From Diogma glabrata (lineage: Eukaryota > Arthropoda > Insecta > Diptera > Cylindrotomidae): a stretch of DNA of 64,000 bases. Each line of letters opens with the position of its first letter. Positions within the stretch are counted from its first letter, which is position 1. Shown here one piece after another: positions 47,805 to 59,084 of this stretch. The DNA is taken from NCBI GenBank assembly GCA_963693315.1, contig OY856188.1, forward strand, positions 217,132,495-217,196,494, given 5' to 3'. The translations under genes were made by a program, and so were the position numbers. Below the pieces are notes generated by a model. It searched no databases, was not told the origin of the DNA, and was given only the letters and a program-made list of their open reading frames with translations.

Positions 47805-49942
47805 AATAAAAACTATTTGTTGTGTTGATCAAGATCCTAGCACATCGGCAAAAGAATTTCTGAAATCATAAAAGACGGAATGCGGTGGTTTATTCCAAAT
47901 CGGTTAATCACTCCTAAAACTGAGCCTTGGTTGGGGATGTTGGTGAGGCAGTGAGGAATAACCGCAAGGCATTTAAGACGTATAACTCAAATAAAACACC
48001 TGAAACCCATAGCGCCTATAAGAAAGCCAGAAATATTAGTAAATACAAAATAGACTTGCACAAAGACGCGTTTATCCAGAAGAAAGCAAATAAATTCGCC
48101 GAGCACCCATCTGGCTCACGTAGTTTCTTTCAGGCAGTTAAATCAGTCCAAAGTAATTTTACTCGATCCTCTATTCCAGCCTTAGTTCTGAATGACATTC
48201 CCGTGAGCGACTCAAAATAAAAGGCGGCTCTTTTGGGTCGTATTTTCGCAGAAAACTCAAACATAGTTGAACCTCCCCATTCTCCCACACTCACTTCCCC
48301 AGTTGTAACGAAAATGAAACCAATTATTTTTCGTTGCAATATTGTACGGAAAATGCTTCTTTTTATCAATATCAACAAATCTGCTGGCCCCGACGATATT
48401 CCACCCCTCATTCTTAAAAACTTTGCTAGGCAACGAGCTCCAATTTTAACAAAAAATTTCTATTTATCTTATGAAACCGGAATATTTCCCGATTCTTGAA
48501 AACTGGCCAGCGTTCAACCCATATCAAAGAAAGGCAGTAAGATAGACCCTAACAATTATAGACCAATCGCAATTCTGTCGGTTTTGGCTAAAATATTTGA
48601 AAAATATGTTAACTACAATCTAATAGATTATTTGGAAATGTCGCGAATTATTGATGATAAGCAGTATGGATTTCGTAGAAGTCATGCAACAGGTGATCTG
48701 TTAGCCTACGTATCCCATCTCTGGAACAAATCGCTGGAAAACCATGGAGAGATATTCAATATCTCACTTGACATTTCTAAAGCATTTGATAAAGTGCGGC
48801 ATAAAAATCTCATAGCTAAATTAAAATATGGCAGAGACCATCTTACTGTCTCATGGATTCATAGTTTTCTTACAGATCGCCAATTTCATGTTAATTTAGA
48901 TGGTATCACATCCACTACTTTCACAACTAATGCTGGGGTTCCTCAAGGTTCTGCACTATCACTTATCTCCACAGTGCACCCAATACATATAGTTTTGCGG
49001 ATGACTGCACAATGCATGCATCACATGCATCTTCTAAATTTCAATCTCATAATGCAGTTGCCACTGATAGAGAGCTGCTAATTGACTCTATCAACAAAGA
49101 CCTGGATCGTATAATGGAATGGTGGTGATCGTAATCTTGTTTCATTTAATCCAACCAAAAGCAAACTTTGCCGTCTTTCACGAATATGGCGACATAAAAA
49201 TTTCCTCATTAAGATAAACCATGAGGAACTGCGTGAGGTTGAATCAGTTAGACTTCTTGGAGTGGATATTAAAAATAATCTGAAATGGAATAAACATGTG
49301 TTCAACCTCGCTAAATCTACTATGCAAAAATTAGGATTCTTGAGTCGATGTAAAAAGTATTTCAATCCCGAGCAAATTTTGCTAATCTTCAAGTCCTTTA
49401 TTCGTCCATGTATGGAATACTGCTGTCATGTAAAGGGAAAAGCAATACGGTTGGTTGGTAATACCAAACTAACAGACCAGCTTGATTCGCTCCAGGACAG
49501 AAGAAATGTGGCTGAATTGTCAATATACTATAAATATAACTTTAACGAATTCTCCTCTAAGGAAATTCAAAACACCCTTCCACCATGTGCGCAGTATAAT
49601 CCACAAACAAGAGCTGCCGAGTTATCTCATCCATTTGTTGGTCAAATACCTCGTTGTTGAACTGTGTCCTTCCAGAACGACTATTTTAATAGAATGGCCA
49701 AATTGTGGAACTCAATGCCTTCCTCTGTATTTCTCGATGAATTTTCTCCTCAATCATTTAAAGAGAATGTACATCATCATTTAAAACAATTAGTATAGTT
49801 GTCCCTATATCCCCTTTCCTTCCATTTTCCTCATCTCCTTCCTTTATAGTTGACATGGTATCTTCGGATATTCAAAGAGTCGGAATAATGAATATTTCAT
49901 ATTTAGTGTGCTAAACATGTCTAACTAATAAATAAAAAAAAA
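47805..49942 (+). mobile_element. Degenerate LINE inserted in R1 copy d
   Basis: R1 sequence breaks off near 47800 and resumes after an A-rich tail (AATAAATAAAAAAAAAAAAT, about 49923-49942). The body carries a multiply frameshifted reverse transcriptase. The 5' end is truncated within the region preceding the RT. No clear target duplication was seen. Confidence 0.75.
47927..49798 (+). pseudogene. LINE reverse transcriptase, multiple frameshifts and stops
   Basis: Segments in order: RNNRKAFKTYNSNKTPETHS (47960), NINKSAGPDDIPPLILKNF (48370), DPNNYRPIAILSVLAKIFEK (48550). Motif A follows, LDISKAFDKVRHKNLI (48765), then motif B AGVPQGSALS (48930), then FADDCTMHASHASS in another frame near 49000. 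The thumb follows: VRLLGVDIKNNLKWNKHV (49250) and IRPCMEYCC (49405). The end reads DYFNRMAKLWNSMPSS in a further frame, stopping at 49798. At least five breaks. The thumb closely resembles the LINE fragment at 56962-57747, so the two are related families of jockey/CR1 type. Confidence 0.85.
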
Positions 49943-50109
49943 AAATCAAAAGTTTATATTTTTTTTCAAAATTCTAAAAATATTGCAAAACTTATAACAA
50001 AATCAAAAATTGCAACTTTTTCCAAAATTCTTAAAATATTGCAAAAATTATAATTTAATCAAATATTGAAACTATTTTCAAAATTCCCAAAATTCCTAAA
50101 TGATGGGAA

Positions 50110-50460
50110 ACATAAATTAAAGGTGATTCGAGTTACAAGAGCTGAGGGGTAGAAAAAGGTTTTTCACGATTTTCAGCAAAACTATACCCTATTGAAAAAA
50201 GTTTAAAGTGAAAGTTGTAGGTAATAAAAAGGTCTGTAACATTCACATAAAGGCCATTTTTTCACATAACCTAAAATTTGCCATGAAAATAGAAAAAACC
50301 GAAAAAAAGTCTTTTTGTTTTTAATTTTTATCTCCCACAAAAAAATTTTTTTGCTCACCTAATTTGGTAAAAACGTACCTTATTATGTCCCTAATGCGCT
50401 GTAATTTTTTGGAATCAAAATATATATTTTAACGTTTGATTTTGATTTTAAACCAAAATA
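50110..50460. other. Unrelated patch within R1 copy d
   Basis: This interval (CGAGTTACAAGAGCTGAGGG, TATTATGTCCCTAATGCGC) interrupts the 50-bp R1 array and has no counterpart in copies b and c. Probably a small insertion; ends not resolved. Confidence 0.4.
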
Positions 50461-51178
50461 TTGGAAAAGTTATAATAAAATCAATATATAAACATTTTCA
50501 AAATTCTAAAACTATTGCAAAAATTATAATAAAATTAAAAATTTAAACATTTTCAAACTTCATAAAAATATTCTAAAAATCATTACAAATTGGAACTTTT
50601 TTCAAAATTCTAAAAACATTGCAAAAATTATAACAAAATCAAAAATTCAAACTTTTTCCAAGATGATTCACACAAAAAAATTCTCAATAAATATTGCCCT
50701 AGGAACTACAATTGTTAAAAAATGACATTTAGTCTGCAACAACTTGATATTTTCCAACTGTTCCTATCAGTTGCTCCAATTTCATGTTCAATTACATTTC
50801 ATGTCATACAAATAACTAATTCCATTTTTTTCCAAAAAATTGGGTAAAAATATAAATGAAAATGATTCTTGTGACACACTTGACAATATTTTTTTGACAA
50901 ACTTATAATGCAATAATCAAGTTGTTGGTCTCGCATACCAATGCCGACCATCAAGATTACTCCACATTCAATGTTACTATACTCATTATCACTTAGAATG
51001 AACGATTTTTAAGCAAAGAGTATGCAAATTTTCTTGTTTTGACACACTTGACGATTTTTTTGACACACTTCCGGTACAGTTATCGAACACATTTCGGTTT
51101 TTACCATTGATTATACTTAAGTGTAGAATAAAATTTTTTGAAATCCCTCCAGCGGTTTTCTAGATTTCGTCTACATAA

Positions 51179-51214
51179 AACATGTGACAAAAGCTTTTGA
51201 CGAGTTACGAACTT
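51179..51214 (-). pseudogene. Mariner transposase, C-proximal scrap
   Basis: On the minus strand this reads KFVTRQKLLSHVL, the residues following the DNARPH region of mariner transposases. It continues the fragment at 52526-53175 once the element at 51215-52525 and one TT are removed. Confidence 0.6.
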
Positions 51215-52525
51215 CCCAGCTAGCACAGATTTCAATTTGTAACATAAATATGTAACATTTCGGTTGTAATTCAGATTTTTGAAACAAATTTAGTCACATA
51301 TGGGTTGTATTACAGCTTCATATTAGCGATTGGCAACAAATCATTCGGCTCAGTTACAATACTGTTTTAATTTTGTTACGGAAAAACACAATTGTTGTTA
51401 CACAAGTTACGGAAAAACACAATTGTTGTTATGTAAAACTTACACAAAAAGAAATTATGTTTAAGTTAAATCAACGTTCATAAAACATTTCTTTTTGTAG
51501 CACATGTTAAAAATGTTATTTTATTGTAGCTGCCACAAATCCAGTAACGAACTAGCAACCTTGATGTGACGAACATATTTTCCTCAAGTTATTGTTACAA
51601 GGACGCTGGAGTGAGGTTTTTATTTAGATGCAATGATAGAAGAAACAAGGTTCGAACATTGTAGTTGAACTAGTAACAATGACGCTGCAATGAGGTTGTT
51701 ATACAGTTGCAATGACAGAAGAAGAAAACGGATCGAACACTATAATTTTAGATAGACAATTAGTTACAAGGACATTGTAATGAGGTTTTCATTCAATTTC
51801 ATGAACTTTGGGAGAAATCTGTTTTAAAGCTGTATGTTCACCATATTTTACTTTGCTCTATGTATTTCCTACACCATGTGGTTTTATTTGAGAAAATTCT
51901 AATACGATTTTCTATAGTTTTATTTATTTCCTATAACAATTTTCTGTGCAATATGATACAAGAAGCATTTAAAAATGTATTTAAATATATATTTATGGAT
52001 TTTATGGTGATAATAAAAGTTCGAAAATTTTCTAATTTTCCAATTATTTTTCAAATATTAATTTTTTGGTGGCGCGTAAATTTTCCAGAGGTAAAACACC
52101 CACACTCATCGACAAAATGGCATCCGTTATAAAATTTTGGTCTGGAAATCATGAAATTTTTTCAAGTTCAAAGTACGTATTGAGTAATGTCTGATTTTTA
52201 AAACTTAAAAATTATTTCAATAAAAATCATGTAAAGGAATACTTATTAAAAACATTTTTAAAACATTACAAAATAAAAATACAACTGAAATAAAAAAATA
52301 TACATTGTTTCATCTTGTTGCGTGCAACTTCAGTATGTTACAACAGCACATTTTAAACATAGCTATAACACATTTGTCACCTCATTGCGACCAAATTTGT
52401 TACAAAATATACCTTAAATTCTGCTATTTCTGTCGCAATTAAGCTACAGTTGCGTTACATACCTAAATTTGCGACTGTTTTATTTGTTACATTAGCTCCA
52501 TTGCTACAAATTTGTGCTAGCTGGG
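51215..52525. mobile_element. 1311-bp transposon with CCCAGCTAGCAC termini, TT duplication
   Basis: Left CCCAGCTAGCACAGATTT and complement of right CCCAGCTAGCACAAATTT form an 18-bp inverted repeat with one mismatch. TT lies on both sides (51213-51214, 52526-52527). Excision of the element plus one TT rejoins the mariner reading frame. The interior has GTTACGGAAAAACACAATTG twice (about 51376-51430) and three units of about 85-90 bp based on GTTACAAGGAC.CTG.A.TGAGG (near 51595, 51674, 51763). GTTACA/TGTAAC words are scattered towards both ends. No transposase, so non-autonomous; superfamily undetermined. Confidence 0.8.
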
Positions 52526-53175
52526 TTATACATATAAGGTTTCACATTATCTTAGCGGAACACAACACTATTGATCGATTCTGACCTTTTCTGTTTAAGT
52601 GAATCATTTAGTTTGTCCAGCTGATGACAGTACAATTCAGAATTGATCGTGGTATTCTTTGGTAGAAGCTAAAAAAAATCAGTCCTTTGTAATCCCTTTT
52701 CTTTTCTTAACCTGTTCCTTATGAGTATCGGCTTTCGAGATTTCTTTGAGCCGGTTCATCTTTTTTACTCCATGATCTCGTACGTTTAACATTGTTGTAG
52801 ATAGCCCATTTATCGTTTCTAGTGATGGTACAGTTTAAAAATGGGTTATTTTCTTGACGTTTGAGAAGCAAATCACAGACGTCAACGCGATGACCCAAAT
52901 TTCTTTGTGTAGGAACATGAGGAACCCATATGTCGAGCTTTGAGATTAAACCTAGACGTTTCAAATGATCATGAACTGTCGAATTTTATAAATTTAATCT
53001 CACAGCAATCTCACGAGGTGTTATTCGCCGGTGAATCAATTAATGACTTTATTGTGTCTTCATCTGCTTTAGCTGGCCTTCCAGAACATGGTCCATCTTT
53101 AACATCAACATTGCCGGATCGACATTTTTTAAACCACTTTTAACACTGACCTTCTGTCAATACATCTTCTCCATG
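52526..53175 (-). pseudogene. Mariner-family transposase, broken
   Basis: Minus-strand reading gives WFKKCRSGNVDVKDGPCSGR and PAKADEDTIKSLID (second helix-turn-helix region). Then, with a frame change, HDHLKRLGLISKLDIWVPHV, then PFLNCTITRNDKWAIYNNVK with the first catalytic aspartate in NDKW. After another frame change come LLPKNTTINSELYCHQLDKL and VVFR followed by a stop and DNVKPYM, which keeps the second aspartate. Mariner transposases cut and paste elements at TA sites. At least three lesions, N-terminus missing, and an inserted transposon at 51215-52525. Confidence 0.85.
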
Positions 53176-53189
53176 CACATCGAATAATT

Positions 53190-54245
53190 TTTTTTTCTAT
53201 GATAGCATACGAAAAGTTTATTTTCATCACGCTAAATGCCAAATAAAAATGAGTTTTTTTTCCACTAGTGTAAAAAGAATAACAAATTGTAGTTGCTATG
53301 GTTTTTCATATAATTTTACAAAGTTTTTTAACCAAAGCAGCCGCATGAAAAAATAGAAAATGAGTTTTAAATGTTATATGTTTTCGATTTCTAATCTTAT
53401 AATTCATAGTAAATATCGATTATATATGTGCCCATAATTATGAAAGTGGACCTAATTCAAAATTTGAAAAAAATGAGTTTATCCGTTATATCGCATCAAA
53501 TTACTTCAAACTAAATTAGTCCAATGTAATTTATACGACATTGTCAAAAAAGTTCCGTTATAGAGAACTTGTTATTTCAAAAAAAATGTAATTCATCTAG
53601 TGTTAATTATGATAGTAATCTAAGATAAAATTTGAAGAAAAAGAAACAAAAAATTCGAACAAAATGTCAAAAATAATTGCCAAAACCTTGTGTTGCAAAG
53701 TTTTTATATTGTCGGACCGTAAGCCCATAAAAATGAGCTGTTCCTCCTAAATGTCAAAATTGCTCTTTTTTAAGTGAAAGTTAATGGTAACAAAACAATG
53801 AGTTCGGGAAATAATTAATAAATAACACTAGAATCTCAAAGTTTGCTTTTGCGTTAAGTCATTTACACGACGTTCAGTTAATTTTGAAAATAGTCTTAGT
53901 CAATTCAAACTGTGAAAAGCATATTTCGGAATGAGATTTATACAAAATTTCACATGCATAATAAACTTTCATTATTGAAGAATAACAAAGCCCTATAACA
54001 ACATTTTTCATAATAGAGGAATGTTTTTTAATTTATTCATTTGCAAACCTTTAAATATCTCAAAACAAGAAATATATGACTTAGACCACTTTCATAATTA
54101 TGGGCACATAAAATTGCATTTCCTACGAGAGATAAAAACGTTTTTCGTTCGTAAACATGGCTCACTCGACGCTAGTGCGTCTCGTGAACAAATGTTTGCT
54201 CACGTAAAAAACAATGTTTTCATCTCTTGTAGGAAAATATACTAT
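53190..54245 (+). repeat. R2 interspersed repeat, copy b (interrupted)
   Basis: TTTTTCTATGATAGCATACG, ACAAATTGTAGTTGCTATGG, then (after the insertion at 53427-54108) ATTTCCTACGAGAGATAAAA, GACGCTAGTGCGTCTCGTGA and TTTTCATCTCTTGTAGG. Same order as copies a and c. Confidence 0.8.
53427..54108. mobile_element. 682-bp TA-flanked MITE inside R2 copy b
   Basis: Terminal inverted repeats begin TGTGCCCATAATTATGAAAG (23 bp perfect). TA lies on both sides (53425-53426, 54109-54110). Interior AT-rich and non-coding. Tc1/mariner-type target duplication. Confidence 0.9.
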
Positions 54246-56309
54246 TCTTGCTTGAACAGCATTTTACCTTTTCGATAATAAAATAATAAAATATGTCGAA
54301 AATGTTGCTTTTCACTTTCCATATTTGAAAGGGCATCGAAAACTACAGCGTAGAATAAGCTAAACTTTTTCACAAACAAGCCTTGCTATATCACCTGTCA
54401 AAATATTAAATGATTCTGTGGCTTAAGTGTGAAGTTTGCTGTGAAAAATACCATTAAGTCCTCTGATGGAAAAAATGAACATACTTTCCGAACAACATTA
54501 TACATAATTTTTATCTTATTTGCTTCTAAAGAAAATAAATCTAGAAATAGATGATTTGTTATTCTGTTATATCAAAGAAATAGCAATTTAAAATGAACAA
54601 CAAAAACCTCTGTCCAAATCAAACATATCGTTTTGTTTTAACAATTGTTTCAAGGATGGTACCGTTGGGAATGAAAAGAAATTATCAAAATAAAAAACAC
54701 AATCAAGCGGTGCGAGAATACAAGAAGCTTGTTATTTTAAATATGTGTTTTTTTAAAAAGTTTTGTTATATGTCTACTGGCATCTTTGACAAAACTCATA
54801 CAGTCATACATATCTAATAAGGAAATAAGATTTGGTTGTACAATCAGCCAGTTGCTTGGCTTTGTTTTAATTAAAGTAATTTAATATGTAAATAGTAACA
54901 TCATTAAAAATAATAATATGTTTGCATTATGCAGATATAAAATTAAATAAATTCATAATTTATTAAATTAATCTTTTGTTTTATTTATTTTCCTTGCTTT
55001 TTTCCTTTTCTTTAAATTTTCAGTCGTCATCATTCTAGAATGATATAAAAAGATTTAAAAAAACATTTTAAATTATTTTCGTTTTGTTTGCACAAACATT
55101 TGTTTAGCAATCATTAATTATTTTGTACTTTTCAAAATCAAAATTTGTATTTCTTTTTATAAATAAATAAACATGGTTTATTTCATTAATTTCTAAATAT
55201 TACGGAGATCAAAAAATTCAACAGTTTTAAATATATAAAAATAAAGAAATTAAAATAAATATATAAAATTGTTACAATATCTTTCATAATAATGTTTCAT
55301 ATAAATAAAATACAAGAAAATCGATGAAAAGAATAAAAACGGTTTGTCTTGATATTTGAATGAGACAATCTTCTATAAACATCTCAAGGTCTATTGTATG
55401 TAAATTTTTGTATGGTTTCTGATTTTGATTTCGATGTTCGTTTGTTGTTTTTAACAAAAAAGAAATTGTTTGAAATTGTGAATCTATTTGATCTAATTTT
55501 TTTTTGAAAAATTTTAAATTTATGTTAAACGTTAGACAGGTATTACGTCTCGTACATTACGAGACTCACTGTTTTCAAATTAAAATGAATATTCTATACC
55601 TAACTTTGAAGTGAAATGGATTGTTGTGATATATATATATATATAATAAATATAATTTTATTCTGATAGATTTATGCTATATTTAGGTATGTATATTACT
55701 TGATTAAATTTTGCCTAAAAATGGCTTTAAATTAATTTCGTAGTGTTTTGATTTGAAACTTTGTTTTTTAAATGAAGACTTGTAAATCTTTCAACGTTAG
55801 AATACGAGTCCAAACCAAAGTTCTTTTACTATATATCAACCTTCAAAATCATATCAGGATCATATTTTAAATATTAGGTTTGTTTCTTCAAAACTTAAAT
55901 ATTTTTATAATCAATTTCAATAATTTCTTTATTTTAAAATCTTAATCCTTTATTTACTTTATACATATATCTTATTTTATTGTTGTTTATGTTGCATTAA
56001 AGACAATTTCACTAATATATTTTCATATAAAATTCACTAAACTCGACTGACTGGTTGACACTGCCTGATATTCACTGATTGACTAATACTCACTCACTAA
56101 TCGATACTAATTATCGAACAGCAACTCTCTTATCAATTGTTGTTTCCTAAATCACATCGATTTTGTAGAGGATATGGTACGTTAATTTCCCGTTTAATCA
56201 AAAAAACAACCAATTGAAAAATTAATAAAAAATAATTAATAAAATGATCTAATTTTATAACTGAGGATTTCTCAATACAAAACTTTATAAGTCAAGGAAA
56301 AGAAACTAA
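54246..56309. other. AT-rich, nothing recognised
   Basis: No repeat or gene identified. A frame at 54593-54817 is Lys/Asn-rich with no motif. Short TA run at 55630-55645. Confidence 0.4.
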
Positions 56310-56312
56310 TTT

Positions 56313-56702
56313 TCCGAGCAGAAATTAGTTAGGGAAAGCTTGCGAATACAGTCAGGGCGTGATTAGGACCAGAGAGGGCAAGACTTTTCAGGATAATCCA
56401 ATGTAGACTTGTTCCGAGCCTGAATTAGAATACTCTTTAAGGGTTAACCTTATTTAAATATATCCGGCTTTGATTTGATTTTTCGTAATTGATTCCTAGT
56501 TGGGCAACCTGATCAAGGCCTGATACAAAATGCCTTCCTAGGGTTGCCCTGCTTGATTTTATATTTTATACTTATTTAGGGCTTGGTACGACTATCCCAA
56601 TCAGGACTTGGTTGGCAAAAGCGTTGCACTCATGATCAGGACCCCAATTGAACTAGGGCAAACCTGATCAGGATTTGCGTCCTAGCAAATTTCGGCTCGG
56701 GG
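56313..56702. repeat. MITE-like segment with TGATCAGG-type motif cluster
   Basis: Left TTCCGAGCAGAAATTAGTTAGG and complement of right CCCCGAGCCGAAATTTGCTAGG form an imperfect inverted repeat. Inside and just beyond (to 56830), half-sites of CCTGATCAGG / CTGATTGGGA / AATCAGG occur more than ten times in both orientations. 56586-56660 is inverted at 56740-56815 (CACTCATGATCAGG against CCTGATCATGAGTG). Composition is far less AT-rich than the surroundings. Confidence 0.55.
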
Positions 56703-56876
56703 TGTTAAGGCTGAAATGAGGGCTCCAATCAGGGTTGCTGTAGTTTGATTGGGACCTGATCATGAGTGCAACGTTTTGTCTTATTAGTGCCTGATTGGGA
56801 TAGTTGGATTAGGTCCTGATCAGGTTCGTCGTATACAATTAAATATTTGCCCTATTGTAAGCTATCTCGTGGCAGG

Positions 56877-57752
56877 TTTTTTTTTTTTTTTTTTTTTTTT
56901 TAATAAAATGTGTTGTGTAATAGGGTTTAGAATATGTGTCACAACAACACATAAATACCTTTTAAGACCTAGGTCTAGACCTGGGTCCCACAACAACTGG
57001 CGTTCTGAGGTGTAGATTAACGCTTTTTTTAAACATCTGTGGGTTGAAGCCACCTGAGGCTAAGTGTTCCGGCAAACTATTCCATTTGTACGCAGCTCGG
57101 ACAAAGAAGTCTCTCTGCGATCTGCCAGTATGACAGCGCGGGATCTTTACCGTTTCACTGGTTGCGGCAGCCGATTGCCGAGTGGAACGGGGGTAAGAAT
57201 AAGTTTGAGGCATGATGCCGCTGATTTCATCTGAGCACTGCTGATGACGATATTTGTAAAAAACAACGAGGTCAGCAACAGTGCGACGATGTTGTAGGGA
57301 ATCAAGTTGTGATGTCAAAGTTCGATCACCTACAATTCGTATAGCTCGCTTTTGAACAGAGTCCAAGAGGGCCAAGATGGAAACAGAGGCAGCACCCCAA
57401 ACTTGACAGCAGTACTCCATACAGGGACGAATATAGGACTTATAAACATGGAGCAATTGGTATGGAGTGAAAAATTTTTTGCATCTATTTAGGAGGCCGA
57501 GTTTTTTAGACGCGCTTTTTGCCATCGCCATTACATGATCGTTCCAGAGTAGGTCATTTGAAACTGTGACACCCAATAAACGAATGTTTTTACATTCACC
57601 TATTGGTTCATCACACATACTAAATAAAATATCTTTGGGGAACTCGGTCTTTAATCTGGAAACAATCAACAGCTGTGTTTTGGTGGAGTTGAAATTGACA
57701 AGGTTTTGGTCACCCCAGTCGGCGACTTTATTCAGGTCTTTGTTCACGTTTA
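56877..57752 (-). mobile_element. 5'-truncated LINE with poly-A tail and target duplication
   Basis: A poly-T run (complement of the poly-A tail) at 56877-56901 marks the 3' end. TGGCAGGT precedes it at 56870-56877 and recurs at 57753-57760, a target duplication of 7-8 bp. The 876-bp body is the last part of a reverse transcriptase ORF plus a short 3' end. The clean duplication suggests a fairly recent insertion. Confidence 0.9.
56962..57747 (-). pseudogene. LINE reverse transcriptase thumb and C-terminus (261 codons open)
   Basis: The minus-strand frame starts MNKDLNKVADWGDQNLVNFN, just after where YADD would lie. It continues NIRLLGVTVSNDLLWNDHV, KKLGLLNRCKKFFTPYQLL, SYIRPCMEYCCQVWGAAS, VQKRAIRIVGD and DFFVRAAYKWNSLPEHLA. 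No stop or frameshift over 261 codons. It lacks the catalytic palm, so it is a dead 5' truncation despite the good frame. The family is close to the LINE at 47.9-49.8 kb (RPCMEYCC, LTSQLDSLQHRR). Confidence 0.9.
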
Positions 57753-57760
57753 TGGCAGGT

Positions 57761-58365
57761 ATTTCAAGCCCTGAAGATATGGCTCAACTAGAGTCAACCG
57801 GTTATACGTATTTGATTTCATTTTTTCGACTTTTAGAAGTTTTTATTTTTTAAATGTTATTAGTTCTTTAAAAAAAAATTTATTGTTTTTTTTAGTGTTT
57901 AAATTTTTGTTTCCTTTCTATGTTCCTGTATTTTTAATTCATTTCAGTTCGTTTTATTTCAAATTTATATTCAATAAAGATAATAATGATAAATTTAATA
58001 AATGAAATTCTTATATTAAATTTATTTTCATTCCAAAAGAAAAACTAGTCTTCTTTCTTTCTCTCCAAACTTATTTATAAATAGGGCCACTAAAAATTGT
58101 TAAAATAACAATTTTTAACAAAGGTGATAGGCGTTTATGATATTTATATTTATCATAAATCTGATCAACTTGAATACAGTGTACTGTCGTTTATTGTTTT
58201 TACTTCTCTTATTATTATAAGTTAAATTAAAAATCATTACAAGCATTAGATCTTTGAACTTTCGTTCGTTTTATTATTTTTACAAATACTTCTGCGATCG
58301 GCTGTTCCCCTCTCTAGTGTCCTATAATAATTAATGAAATCTTTTTCATTATTTGCGAAAAAATT
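57761..58365. other. AT-rich, nothing recognised
   Basis: Flank of the LINE insertion; the first 60 bases have even composition, the rest is AT-rich without features. Confidence 0.4.
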
Positions 58366-58735
58366 TTTGAAGTGAAAACTTCTTTAGGTGCGTTGTGCGA
58401 TTTTGTATGGGGAATAATTGATATATTCGAGTCATCTTCACGCTAAATAAATATTAAATATAAAATAAATATTAAAAGAGAGTAAGATAAATTGTAATCT
58501 TTTGTTATTTTCTTATTTTTTATTCTCATTTTCTTGATTTATAATTTGTTTTTGAAGTGAAAACTTCATTTGGCGCGTTCTGCGACTTTGTATGGGGAAA
58601 ATTTATATTATCGAGTCATCGTCACGCTAAATAAATATTAAATATAAAATAAATATTAAAAGAGAGTGAGATAAATTGTAATCATTTGTTATTTTGATTC
58701 TCATTTTCTTCATTTATAAACTGTTTTTAGGGTTC
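58366..58735. repeat. 185-bp tandem duplication
   Basis: TTTGAAGTGAAAACTTC opens both copies (58366 and 58551). Both share TTTGTATGGGGAA, CGAGTCATC.TCACGC and TAAATAAATATTAAATATAA. Copies differ at several positions. Confidence 0.9.
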
Positions 58736-58830
58736 CGTACTTTGAAAAAGTAAAAACGGTACCCTATTAGTGAGACTTCGGTGTCCGTCCAAATTTCTAC
58801 ATAATCAATTTACTCTCAAACTATAAGTGC
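58733..58830 (+). repeat. R3 repeat fragment, second copy
   Basis: TTTAGGGTTCCGTACTTTGA, AAAGTAAAAACGGTACCC and GTGTCCGTCCAAATTTCTAC match 15006-15125. GGGTTCCGTA...ACGGTACCC is a partial hairpin. Confidence 0.6.
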
Positions 58831-59084
58831 TACCAACTTGAAATTTTCTGCAGTTATTAAATATGTTTTCCCATACCTGATGATAATAAAAAAATTTCAT
58901 ATATTTGTTTTTATCTATATTTTGTTGACATAGATAAGCAGATAATAAAAAAAAAGTTTTTTTTAAGGAATCGAGTTTGGTTTAGAAAAATCGAAAAAAT
59001 GGAAGTATTTCAAAAAAATTTTCATTGAGTTTTCGACTGGTTAGTTTTTGAGTTATTACCAAAAACGAGTGTTTTTTCTTGTCC

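Larger units (their letters stand above)
47496..51178 (-). repeat. R1 interspersed repeat, copy d (interrupted by a LINE)
   Basis: It opens with ATATGAGGGGTTTAAAATC, CTGAGATATCAAGACTTCGG and runs to about 47800. It resumes at 49943 with the 50-bp array (to 50680, interrupted by an unrelated 350-bp patch at about 50110-50460). It then continues through GACACACTTGACAATA, TTGGTCTCGCATACCA and ACACTTCCGGTACAG to CCAGCGGTTTTCTAGATTTC at 51155-51178, where the mariner begins. The LINE at 47805-49942 inserted into it. Confidence 0.75.

Noticed and set aside
52617..52630. CTGATGA in the mariner region as a hammerhead core
   Set aside because: It codes for part of the mariner transposase and has no matching GAA-flanked stem downstream.
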